DNA of 14,416 bases from Bacteroidia bacterium (lineage in GTDB: Bacteria; Bacteroidota; Bacteroidia; AKYH767-A; OLB10): assembly GCA_025450095.1 (NCBI GenBank), contig JANWID010000322.1:1-14416 (forward strand), given 5' to 3'. Shown here one piece after another: positions 7,109-14,416 of this stretch. A model generated the notes under the pieces. That model made no database searches. It was not told the origin of the DNA and saw nothing but the letters and a program-made list of their open reading frames with translations. The first letter of the stretch is position 1, and every line of letters starts with the position of its first letter. Both the position numbers and the translations under genes were made by a program.

Positions 7109-8587
7109 ATGTTAACCGAAAATTTAAATGTGCTGCTTACCAAAGAAAAGTATGAATCCGGATTAAACGATTGGATTCAACAGGAAAAAGCAGCAATTGA
7201 ATTGATTCACATTCTTGGAAACCTCTGGTACGACCGGTCGGTGGAACTTATTATTTTCCGGAACCAGATAGTGGATCGTAGCGCTAGTCAGATTCTGGCA
7301 TTACATCAGTATGCAAAGGAAATAGTTAAAAAGCCAATCTCTATTTATGATTCGCTTGTCATTGCAAAGGAACTGGAAAAAATTCAGCTGGCACCTTCAC
7401 GCATCGACCTGGGAAGACTCACCTCAGAATGGCTGAATGAAAAAGATAATTTTAAAGGAGACGCCGCTTCTTTTGTAAGTAATAAGCTGCGTGATTATAT
7501 CGGTGAAGAAAAACGTAAAATTGTACCGAAGGATGTAATCCTTTATGGGTTTGGACGGATCGGGCGTATCCTTGCGCGGGAACTTGTTGCGCAGGTGGGA
7601 AAGGGAGAACAACTTCGGTTGCGGGCTATTGTTACACGTGATAAATCAGATGAAGATATTATAAAGAGAGCAGACCTGCTTCGCGCAGATTCAGTTCACG
7701 GTCCTTTTCCAGGAACTGTGGTTGAAGATTTGCAAAACCGAGCGCTTATTATCAATGGTCATAAAGTTCATATGATTTCAGCGAAAAACCCGGAAGAAAT
7801 TGATTACACATCATACGGAATTAACGATGCTTTGCTTATCGACAACACCGGTGTTTCGCGTGACCGTGAAGGTTTGGGAAGACATCTTAAATCGGCTGGT
7901 GTTAGTAAAGTGTTGCTAACTGCTCCCGGTAAAGGTGATATTCCAAATATTGTTTATGGCATTAATCAGAAAGAACACCTGGAAAATGAATCTATTTTTT
8001 CTGCTGCCTCCTGTACTACCAATGCTATTGTTCCGGTGTTGGCAGTAATAGACAAATCACTGGGAATTGACAGAGGTCATATTGAAACCATTCACAGTTA
8101 TACAAACGATCAAAACCTGCTCGATAATTACCATCCTAAGTATCGTCGTGGACGTTCCGCTCCGGTCAATATGGTAATTACAGAAACCGGTGCTGATAAA
8201 GCAGTTTCCAAAGCATTGCCTAAACTTGCAGGAAAGATCACTTGTAATGCAGTTCGGGTACCTACACCAAATGTTTCTCTTGCTATTCTTAACCTGAGTG
8301 TAAACAAATCCACTTCAAAAGACCAGGTTAATGAATTACTGCGTGATGCTGCGTTAAACGGTAATCTTGTTGAACAGATACAATATCTTTCCTCCAACGA
8401 AACCGTTTCATCGGATCTTGTCGGCAATCCCTGTGCTTCGATTGTTGACAGCCCTGCAACAATTGTATCGAAAGACGCAAAGAACGTTGTGCTGTATGTT
8501 TGGTATGATAATGAGTATGGCTACAGTCGACAGGTAATACGTTTTGCGAAATATCTTGCTAATGTAATCCGACTTACATACTATTAA
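7109..8587 (+). CDS. Glyceraldehyde-3-phosphate dehydrogenase, long form with N-terminal extension
   Basis: A 492-residue enzyme interconverting glyceraldehyde-3-phosphate and 1,3-bisphosphoglycerate. The standard GAPDH body begins at about residue 140. It has the dinucleotide motif YGFGRIGR (146-153), the catalytic Cys302 in SAASCTTNAI, the base His329 in ETIHSYTNDQ, and the C-terminal WYDNEYGYSRQV (about 475-486). About 140 helix-rich residues precede it, which classical 330-residue GAPDHs lack. This matches the long GAPDH class that I recall from Pseudomonas and other bacteria. The segment after the second strand of the NAD fold reads LRAIVTRDKS rather than the usual AINDL, so the cofactor-selecting Asp is not in its usual place and NADP use is possible. 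It may serve gluconeogenesis, with another GAPDH for glycolysis elsewhere; that is inference. It ends 16 bases before a strong terminator. Confidence 0.93.
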   Translation: MLTENLNVLLTKEKYESGLNDWIQQEKAAIELIHILGNLWYDRSVELIIFRNQIVDRSASQILALHQYAKEIVKKPISIYDSLVIAKELEKIQLAPSRIDLGRLTSEWLNEKDNFKGDAASFVSNKLRDYIGEEKRKIVPKDVILYGFGRIGRILARELVAQVGKGEQLRLRAIVTRDKSDEDIIKRADLLRADSVHGPFPGTVVEDLQNRALIINGHKVHMISAKNPEEIDYTSYGINDALLIDNTGVSRDREGLGRHLKSAGVSKVLLTAPGKGDIPNIVYGINQKEHLENESIFSAASCTTNAIVPVLAVIDKSLGIDRGHIETIHSYTNDQNLLDNYHPKYRRGRSAPVNMVITETGADKAVSKALPKLAGKITCNAVRVPTPNVSLAILNLSVNKSTSKDQVNELLRDAALNGNLVEQIQYLSSNETVSSDLVGNPCASIVDSPATIVSKDAKNVVLYVWYDNEYGYSRQVIRFAKYLANVIRLTYY

Positions 8588-8602
8588 GAAATATCTGTTC
8601 TG

Positions 8603-8639
8603 AAAAAAAAAGTCCCGTTTTTAAGCGGGACTTTTTTTT
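8603..8639. terminator. Bidirectional intrinsic terminator between converging genes
   Basis: Nine A, then the stem AGTCCCG (8611-8617) pairing with CGGGACT (8626-8632) around an 8-base loop, then eight T. The A and T tracts let it work on both strands. It ends the GAPDH transcript on the plus strand and can stop leftward readthrough from moxR on the minus strand. Confidence 0.9.
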
Positions 8640-8645
8640 GAACTT

Positions 8646-8775
8646 TAAGGAAACCTCTAAAAATCGCTTAAACAAGGCATGTGAATTTTTTAAAACCGGA
8701 GTTTACATAAAAGTAAATGAGGATTTTAAAAAATTCGCATAACGCAGTATAAGTAGATTATTAGAGGTTTCCTTA
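8646..8775. repeat. 130-base nested palindrome (possible MITE or structured 3' UTR element)
   Basis: The two ends are perfect 15-base inverted repeats: TAAGGAAACCTCTAA (8646-8660) and TTAGAGGTTTCCTTA (8761-8775). Inside is a second perfect 13-base pair, GAATTTTTTAAAA (8683-8695) with TTTTAAAAAATTC (8724-8736), extended by 4 more pairs including one G-U. At the centre TTTAC (8702-8706) pairs with GTAAA (8713-8717). A short CTTA/TAAG pair (8667-8670 with 8750-8753) bridges the outer and inner stems. No ORF lies within it. The architecture fits a miniature inverted-repeat element, but I see no convincing target duplication. As RNA it would fold into one long hairpin in the moxR 3' region. Confidence 0.75.
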
Positions 8776-8788
8776 TTTTTCAATTATT

Positions 8789-9760
8789 TCAATTCAGTAA
8801 ACCTTCAATAATTGTTTCTACGCTGATACCTTCTGCTTCCGCCTTATAGTTTTTCACGATGCGATGACGGAGTATTGCGGGGGCAACTGCCTTTACATCT
8901 TCAATATCGGGTGAGTACTTACCATTAAAAGCTGCGTGACATTTAGCACCTACCACGAGGTATTGTGATGCACGTGGACCTGCTCCCCAGGAAAGATAGT
9001 TGTTCACCATTTCAGTAGCAGCCGGAGTGTTGGGTCGTGTTTTAGTGGAAAGATTCACGGCATAGTTCAGAACATTATCGGGAATTGGAATGCGTCGAAT
9101 GAGATGTTGGAAATAAAGAATTTCCTCTCCACTGATGACTTTCTTCAATTCCGGATTGAAATCAGAAGTAGTATTTTTAACAACCTGTATTTCTTCCTGT
9201 ACTGTCGGATAATCGAGTAGCACGTTGAACATAAAACGATCCAGCTGTGCTTCGGGCAGGGGATAGGTTCCTTCCTGTTCGATTGGATTTTGAGTAGCCA
9301 GAACAAAGAAAGGGCTATCCAGCTCATACCGTTTACCGGCGGTAGTAACAGCTCTCTCCTGCATGGCTTCAAGAAGGGCTGCCTGAGTTTTGGGAGGAGT
9401 CCTGTTGATTTCATCAGCCAGGATAATATTAGCGAATAAAGGACCCCGAATAAATTTAAAATGTCGGCTGTCGTCCAGTATTTCAGTTCCAATAATATCT
9501 GATGGCATCAGGTCAGGTGTAAACTGAATTCTGTTATAACTGAGTCCCAGTACTCGTGAAATTGTATTTACAAGCAGCGTTTTCGCAAGTCCGGGAACAC
9601 CCACCAGAAGGCAGTGACCCTGGCTGAATATCGAAATAAGCACATCCCTGACCACTTCATCCTGGCCAATAATTACATGTCCTATTTCGGTCCGCAGTTT
9701 TTTATATCCTGTTACAAGGTCATTCAATGCCTCCACATCGGAGTTGTAGGTTCTAACCAT
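8789..9760 (-). CDS. MoxR-family AAA+ ATPase
   Basis: A 323-residue cytoplasmic ATPase, typical length for MoxR proteins, which act as chaperone-like partners in assembling or activating other proteins, often together with von Willebrand A-domain proteins. Walker A is GVPGLAKT (residues 54-61), Walker B is IILADE (112-117), sensor 1 is the Asn in LATQNP (158), the arginine finger lies in AQLDRF (Arg175), and sensor 2 is the Arg in GAGPRASQ (263). All catalytic elements are intact. The gene follows the SurA-like isomerase after 17 bases and is the last of its operon, since GAPDH converges from the other side. The DUF58 and Bat/VWA genes that commonly follow moxR are therefore not downstream here, so its partner must be elsewhere or be an upstream operon member. 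Confidence 0.94.
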   Translation of the reverse strand: MVRTYNSDVEALNDLVTGYKKLRTEIGHVIIGQDEVVRDVLISIFSQGHCLLVGVPGLAKTLLVNTISRVLGLSYNRIQFTPDLMPSDIIGTEILDDSRHFKFIRGPLFANIILADEINRTPPKTQAALLEAMQERAVTTAGKRYELDSPFFVLATQNPIEQEGTYPLPEAQLDRFMFNVLLDYPTVQEEIQVVKNTTSDFNPELKKVISGEEILYFQHLIRRIPIPDNVLNYAVNLSTKTRPNTPAATEMVNNYLSWGAGPRASQYLVVGAKCHAAFNGKYSPDIEDVKAVAPAILRHRIVKNYKAEAEGISVETIIEGLLN

Positions 9761-9777
9761 AAGTTAATTTTCAAAAA

Positions 9778-11139
9778 TTAATTTTTCAAATACCAATAAT
9801 CGAGGTTTGGGCAACTTTTATAATCTTCAGAAACCTGGATGAAGGTTGTTTGCTTTTTCTTCTGCACCCAATCCATCAGGACTTTGTTTTCTTTTTCAGT
9901 CATAGCAGCCTGCTGTATTCTTTGATAATCCGTAGTCAGATTTGCCGCGTGTGGTGCGCTTCTCGATTTCAAATATAATATTCTGAAGGCAGTATTACCT
10001 TCCGCAGAGAGTGATTGTATAGGAGCAGATATGTCACCCACATTCATTTTATCAAGCTGGAAAAAGACACCCGGATCAACTTCATCTGATTCAAAACGGG
10101 TAGTGCCTGCTTTAGGATTAACTACATTTCCCCCGTTAAACCGCGATTCGGAATCGTTAGAATAACGTTGAGCGGCTTCGGAAAAGCTCAGGGAGTCAGA
10201 GATTATTTTTTGATAAATACTATCTGCCCTTGAAAAAGTTTTGTTGATATCTGCGGTTCCGAATGTCGGCTTAATAAGGATGTGTCTTACGTTGATCTGT
10301 TCACCACGTCGTTCAATCAGCTGTATGATATGGAAGCCGAATTTAGTTTCAACAATTTCAGAAACTTCGCCTTTACGTAGTTTAAATGCGGATGATTCAA
10401 ATTCAGGTACAAGCTCTCCACGGTTTACAAATCCCAGCTCACCTCCATTTCTTGATGATCCATCCTGTGAATACAAAACGGCCAGGGTTGCGAAGTCTTC
10501 TCCACCAAGAACACGTTGCCTGTAAGTTTCCAGCTTCGCTTTCACCTTTTGTTTTTCTTCTTCACTAACCGGAACCTTTATTACGATCTGGGCATATGCA
10601 ATTTCTGCATTAATAAACGGCAGGCTGTCGGGGGGGATACTGTTAAAAAATTCTTTTACATCTGCAGGTGCAACTGTAATATTCTTTGTTACATCCGACT
10701 GCATAGACTGGACCAGGAGCTGTTCTTTTATGAGAGGTTTAAATTCATCACGTATTTCCACAATGCTTTTTTCATAGTATTCTTCCAGCCGGGCCTCTGA
10801 TCCAATCTGGTTTACCATGTAGCCTATCCTTCTATCCAGTTCATTATCCACCTGTGCGTCTGTAATTTCAACACTGTCGAGAATAGCCTGGTTCAATAAT
10901 AATTTATTAACCAGTAGTTGTTCAACGATCCGGCACTTCAAAGCCTCTCCCGGGGTATTTCCCTGTTCTATGATTTGAAGATACTGTGTTTCGACTTCTG
11001 ATTTCAACAGAATTTTACTTCCAATTACAGCAACGACCTGATCAATGATCTGGCCCGGCTGCGCAACACAATGTGATGACACAACCAGGAGGTGAAACAA
11101 TCCTGTAAAGAGGATCTTATTTATAAATTTCAAATTCAT
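9778..11139 (-). CDS. SurA-like periplasmic peptidyl-prolyl isomerase/chaperone
   Basis: A 453-residue exported protein. The signal peptide spans about residues 1-26 (basic start MNLKFINK, hydrophobic core, cleavage near HCVAQ). A SurA N-type chaperone region follows (about 28-165, starting IDQVVAVIGSKILL), then two parvulin domains at about 180-275 and 284-393. In the first parvulin domain the usual active-site His of the HILI motif is replaced by Gln184 (AYAQIVIK), although the distal FGFH His270 is kept. The second domain has a normal VRHILIK with His286. The layout matches E. coli SurA, which escorts outer-membrane proteins. The start at 11139 lies 23 bases inside the end of the lipoprotein gene; it is the ATG that gives a proper signal peptide. 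moxR follows after 17 bases. The first domain is probably non-catalytic or weak. Confidence 0.92.
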   Translation of the reverse strand: MNLKFINKILFTGLFHLLVVSSHCVAQPGQIIDQVVAVIGSKILLKSEVETQYLQIIEQGNTPGEALKCRIVEQLLVNKLLLNQAILDSVEITDAQVDNELDRRIGYMVNQIGSEARLEEYYEKSIVEIRDEFKPLIKEQLLVQSMQSDVTKNITVAPADVKEFFNSIPPDSLPFINAEIAYAQIVIKVPVSEEEKQKVKAKLETYRQRVLGGEDFATLAVLYSQDGSSRNGGELGFVNRGELVPEFESSAFKLRKGEVSEIVETKFGFHIIQLIERRGEQINVRHILIKPTFGTADINKTFSRADSIYQKIISDSLSFSEAAQRYSNDSESRFNGGNVVNPKAGTTRFESDEVDPGVFFQLDKMNVGDISAPIQSLSAEGNTAFRILYLKSRSAPHAANLTTDYQRIQQAAMTEKENKVLMDWVQKKKQTTFIQVSEDYKSCPNLDYWYLKN

Positions 11140-12031
11140 TTTTCAATAACGCTTCATCATAGGCAGCTTTTTCCATTTCCTTGATGAGACTTAATTTGCG
11201 TTTGTTTATAATCAACACTCGAATATCATCCTTAACAAAGCTTAACGGAGAAAGGCTTTCTCTTATTTTCATATCCCTGATATTGACAAGGTAGAGATCA
11301 GTGGAATCTTCCATTTCAATATACCTGTTGTTTCTGAGAAATGCTTCCTTGTCATAAGTTTTAATCGGAACTTTCTTCAGCAGGTCATCAAACAGCAACC
11401 ATGTATCATCGTCCAGGTGGAAATCGGTCGCAAACTGGTAACAGTATTCTTCTAATTTCAGTCGGTCTTTGGGATTTTCGGAGCGATACCATTCCATCAC
11501 TTTGTTTTTCTTAGGTGCATTTTTTTTTATTTTCAGATACAGCACCTTAATGATGTTATCCTTCAGCTCAAAATTCCTCTGATTATCGCCGTAATATTTT
11601 TCTATTTCCTGGTCTGAAACCACGGTATCAAGCCGCTGCCTGATCAATTCAGTTTCATAAATATAAGTTATGAGAGAATTCCTGTATTCTTCCAGCTTTT
11701 TTTCTACATCTTTTTTTTCTTCATCCAGATTATTCTCGGCTTTATGCAATACTACCTGTTGTTTTATCCAGCTTTGGATATAGCTGTTTGCCATCAGGAT
11801 GCTATCTTCTTTTGAAGTGCCGGCAGTAATCATCCTGCTGATATCGTCGGCATAGAGGTACTTATCATTAACTCTTGCCACTGCTCCGGTAGGAATAACC
11901 TTGCTTTCATTCCGGAATTTGTCACACGAGGTGAAGCATAAAAAAAAAACAACAACACCGGTTATCAATACCTGTTGGGTAAAAGGTAATGAAAGTAACC
12001 GGTGTTGTATGAATAATTTTTCAATCAACAA
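11117..12031 (-). CDS. SurA-like lipoprotein with degenerate isomerase region, TTG start
   Basis: A 304-residue predicted lipoprotein. A hydrophobic stretch (VLITGVVVFFLCFTSC, about residues 21-36) ends in the lipobox FTSC with Cys36, followed by DKF. Residues about 45-155 resemble the SurA N-terminal chaperone region, including VARVNDKYLYADD and an amphipathic, charged helix rich in Glu and Lys. Residues about 160-275 sit where a parvulin domain would be. They lack its hallmarks: IKVLYLKI has no His and no GFHII motif is present. A chaperone without isomerase activity is likely. No ATG or GTG lies in frame before the lipobox, so translation must begin at TTG (12031, or 12028 just after). It begins 9 bases after the upstream stop and overlaps the next gene by 23 bases. 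Its signal-peptide codons also form a terminator-like hairpin (see 11940-12008). Confidence 0.85.
   Translation of the reverse strand: MLIEKLFIQHRLLSLPFTQQVLITGVVVFFLCFTSCDKFRNESKVIPTGAVARVNDKYLYADDISRMITAGTSKEDSILMANSYIQSWIKQQVVLHKAENNLDEEKKDVEKKLEEYRNSLITYIYETELIRQRLDTVVSDQEIEKYYGDNQRNFELKDNIIKVLYLKIKKNAPKKNKVMEWYRSENPKDRLKLEEYCYQFATDFHLDDDTWLLFDDLLKKVPIKTYDKEAFLRNNRYIEMEDSTDLYLVNIRDMKIRESLSPLSFVKDDIRVLIINKRKLSLIKEMEKAAYDEALLKNEFEIYK
11940..12008 (-). terminator. Terminator-like hairpin and U10 tract inside the lipoprotein signal-peptide codons
   Basis: On the minus strand, ACAACACCGGTTA (12008-11996) pairs perfectly over 13 bases with TAACCGGTGTTGT (11964-11952). The enclosed sequence adds TCA/TGA and TACC/GGTA pairs. 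Two bases after the stem come ten consecutive T (11949-11940). It starts 32 bases past the stop codon of the 651-residue isomerase, where an intrinsic terminator would be expected. It also encodes the hydrophobic core of the lipoprotein signal peptide. It could act as a partial terminator or attenuator; this function is inferred. Confidence 0.5.
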
Positions 12032-12040
12032 AAGCTGTAT

Positions 12041-13996
12041 TTATTTGCTGAAGCTGTTCAGGACATCTTCATTAACTGTAACCGGGTACCTGGCACGCAA
12101 ACTCTTTATCCACTCCTTTTCGAGATAATTCTGGTAATCGGCAGTAATGATTCCTTTGGCTTCATCCAAAGTTTTTGGTGTAGGTTCAATAATATTGATA
12201 ACCTCAACGAAAACTACCGAGTTATTGCGGATCATATCGGGTGACAAACCTTTTTGCCAGGCGATCGAATCAATGATCTCATTTTCTCCTTTCAGGAATT
12301 TTCCATCTTTGGTATTCAGGTTCAACTGAGAATCAGTATTCATAGCATTGAGAATTTCAACAAGTGGCTTCTGTTTCTTGAGCATTTTACGTGTTTTAGA
12401 AGCAATATCTGCGTTAGCGCAGGTATAAATTATTGCATCACAACGACGATCCCACATATATTTTGTTTTATTTTTTTCATAGAAATCGGCAAGTCCAGCA
12501 GAATCTTTTACAGCCTTTGACCATACTTTTTTATCGGTAAGATCGAATAACAGGATTCCATCCCGGTACTCCTGCATCAACGCTTTAAATTCCGGATATT
12601 TTGCTTCTAATTGACTTTCTTCGTAATTCATGCATGACTCATCCACGAATTGGTTGTAGAGTGTATATCCAACTTGTTTAGGAGTTGAATTTTGCTTTTT
12701 GGATTGGTGGCTGTTGATATATTTTGCAAAATCTTCCTGTGTGTAAGTCATGGTACCTAATGTAAAGAGTGGTTTATTCATCCCTTTAACCACTTCAGGA
12801 TCCCATTCTCCACCAAGGATTGTTGTGTCGAGTGCATTAACAAAGCTTTCCTTATTCTTTGGAAACTCTTTAAAATTATAATCCTTCTTTATTCTTGCAA
12901 TCATGGAATTTTTGCTGATATCAGCACGGCTGTCACGTGCTACCTGGTTTTTCAGCTCAGTTTTCTTTTCTTCAAAGGAAGGAACAGGTTTCTTTTCAAG
13001 CCGTTTAATGATATGCCATCCGTAACTGGTTTTCACCGGTTCAGAAAAATCGCCATCGTTCTTCAAACCGAATGCGGCTTTCTCAAATTCAGGAACCATA
13101 CGTCCGGTGCCAAAAGGAGGAAGCACGCCACCATTTTTTGCTGAACCTTTATCATCAGAAAATTTAGTCGCCAGGTCTTCAAACTTATCACCTGTTTTAA
13201 GCTTCTGATAGATTTCATCAATTTTTGCTTTAGCTGCTTTGGTTACGGAATCAGGAGCATTAGCTGCGGATTTTATCATGATGTGCGCAACCTTAATCTC
13301 GCCCTGCGCTTCCCTTACATCCGTTACTTTAATAATATGAAATCCGAATTTCGTTCTGACTGGCATGGAAAGCTGTCCTGGTTTTGTATTGTAAGCAGCC
13401 GTTTCAAATGGATAAACCATTTGCATTCCTGTAAAATAACCAAGATCACCTCCGTTTTCTTTTGCTGACGGATCATTGGATGAATCACGGGCTACTTTTG
13501 CAAAATCAGCACCTTTTAAAATCATATCCCGGATTTTCATTGCACGATTATAGGTAGCCAGTGTATCTTTTGGCAGTGCATCAGGTGCCAGGTTCAAAAG
13601 AATATGGCTGGCACGTACATCTTTTTGTAAACGGTCATATGCTTCTTTTATCAGGGCATCCGTAACTTCCTTATCAGTCATGTAAGGTTGTGCCAGTTGT
13701 TTCCGGTAGCCTTTCAATTCATTGATAAAAGTCTGACTCGTATCCAGTTTCTCCTCTTCGGCTTCTTTAACTTTCAATTTGTAGTTGATATACAAATCGA
13801 GATATTCCCGAAGATCTTTCATATCATAAGCACCTTCTTTGTTATTGTTTTTACGATATACTTTTTCAAATTCTGCTTTGGTCACAGGTGTACCGGCAAT
13901 GGTCATCAGCACCGGACTCGTATTTTCCTGTGCAATAATTTTTGCGGAAAACACAAAGCATGAAATAATTAGAAAACTACAGATCAGTTTTTTCAT
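12041..13996 (-). CDS. Periplasmic PpiC-type peptidyl-prolyl isomerase with two parvulin domains
   Basis: A 651-residue exported isomerase/chaperone. The signal peptide spans residues 1-22 (MKKLICSFLIISCF, cleavage near IIAQ). An N-terminal helical region (about 28-125) carries a TIAGTPVTKAEFEK start typical of SurA-like proteins. Two parvulin domains follow: about 127-215 (VRASHILL with His131, closing FGFHIIKV with His210) and about 225-325 (VAHIMIK with His228, closing YGWHIIK with His318). Both keep the usual His residues, so both may be catalytic. About 300 C-terminal residues (345-651) are helix-rich and match no family I can name; they probably bind client proteins. It is the first of three SurA-like genes after guaB. 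The ATG at 13996 gives the signal peptide directly. A single -7 box lies upstream. Confidence 0.92.
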   Translation of the reverse strand: MKKLICSFLIISCFVFSAKIIAQENTSPVLMTIAGTPVTKAEFEKVYRKNNNKEGAYDMKDLREYLDLYINYKLKVKEAEEEKLDTSQTFINELKGYRKQLAQPYMTDKEVTDALIKEAYDRLQKDVRASHILLNLAPDALPKDTLATYNRAMKIRDMILKGADFAKVARDSSNDPSAKENGGDLGYFTGMQMVYPFETAAYNTKPGQLSMPVRTKFGFHIIKVTDVREAQGEIKVAHIMIKSAANAPDSVTKAAKAKIDEIYQKLKTGDKFEDLATKFSDDKGSAKNGGVLPPFGTGRMVPEFEKAAFGLKNDGDFSEPVKTSYGWHIIKRLEKKPVPSFEEKKTELKNQVARDSRADISKNSMIARIKKDYNFKEFPKNKESFVNALDTTILGGEWDPEVVKGMNKPLFTLGTMTYTQEDFAKYINSHQSKKQNSTPKQVGYTLYNQFVDESCMNYEESQLEAKYPEFKALMQEYRDGILLFDLTDKKVWSKAVKDSAGLADFYEKNKTKYMWDRRCDAIIYTCANADIASKTRKMLKKQKPLVEILNAMNTDSQLNLNTKDGKFLKGENEIIDSIAWQKGLSPDMIRNNSVVFVEVINIIEPTPKTLDEAKGIITADYQNYLEKEWIKSLRARYPVTVNEDVLNSFSK

Positions 13997-14035
13997 ATGA
14001 AGGCTATTAATATGTTATTGACAATTAAAGGGATG

Positions 14036-14043
14036 CAAATTTA
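14036..14043 (-). promoter_or_regulatory. Possible -7 promoter element for the isomerase operon
   Basis: Read on the minus strand this is TAAATTTG, identical to the -7 box found ahead of the htrA-like gene. It lies about 40 bases upstream of the isomerase ATG, in the 107-base gap after guaB. No TTTG -33 box is found 18-21 bases further upstream, so the call rests on one box and its position. Confidence 0.4.
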
Positions 14044-14103
14044 ACAATTCAATGAAATATTCCTTAAAAAATCGACATCAAAACTATTTTTTGAAAAATG
14101 AAA

Positions 14104-14416
<313 letters not shown>

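Noticed and set aside
9145..9492. A 115-codon frame inside moxR on the same strand
   Set aside because: It is an out-of-frame shadow within the Walker B and sensor region of an intact moxR; there is no sign of a frameshift.
14079..14086. A second -7-like box (TAGTTTTG on the minus strand) just after guaB
   Set aside because: It has no -33 partner and sits within 20 bases of the guaB stop; the TAAATTTG box nearer the isomerase gene is better placed.
14080..14103. Possible terminator after guaB (A/T-only stem)
   Set aside because: The stem is essentially A-T only, about six pairs with no GC core, so too weak to call.

Overview
The window looks like chromosomal DNA of a Bacteroidota bacterium, AT-rich and without obvious Shine-Dalgarno sites. 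The evidence is: putative promoters carrying the Bacteroidota -7 signature TAnnTTTG; a short RpoD-type primary sigma factor lacking region 1.1; a guaB - PpiC/SurA - lipoprotein - SurA - moxR cluster; and a dapF - GNAT - mltG cluster. I cannot assign a class or genus with confidence. No rRNA, tRNA, CRISPR array, transposase or phage gene is visible, and no stretch over 300 bases lacks a gene.

Layout. (1) Positions 1-4330, minus strand: a tight operon read right to left. It holds dapF (peptidoglycan/lysine precursor), a GNAT acetyltransferase (4-base overlap), a seven-heme cytochrome c with a TPR tail, and mltG (lytic transglycosylase, stop/start overlap TGATG, cut off by the window edge). (2) Positions 4331-4576: a divergent promoter region. 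(3) Positions 4577-8587, plus strand: a DegP/DegQ-like serine protease with its own promoter and terminator, then the primary sigma factor with its own promoter, then a long-form GAPDH ending at a bidirectional terminator. (4) Positions 8588-8788: the gap between converging genes, holding that terminator and a 130-base nested palindrome. (5) Positions 8789-14416, minus strand, read right to left: the guaB 3' end, a two-domain parvulin isomerase, a SurA-like lipoprotein, a second SurA-like isomerase, and a MoxR AAA+ ATPase.

Together the genes are mostly core housekeeping with a strong cell-envelope theme: peptidoglycan precursors and glycan-strand termination, periplasmic quality control (HtrA) and periplasmic chaperone-isomerases. 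The two DNA-level features most worth a second look are the nested palindrome at 8646-8775 and a terminator-like hairpin plus ten-U tract. The latter lies inside the signal-peptide codons of the lipoprotein gene (11940-12008), whose only plausible start is TTG. I see no clear new multi-gene defence or mobile system here.
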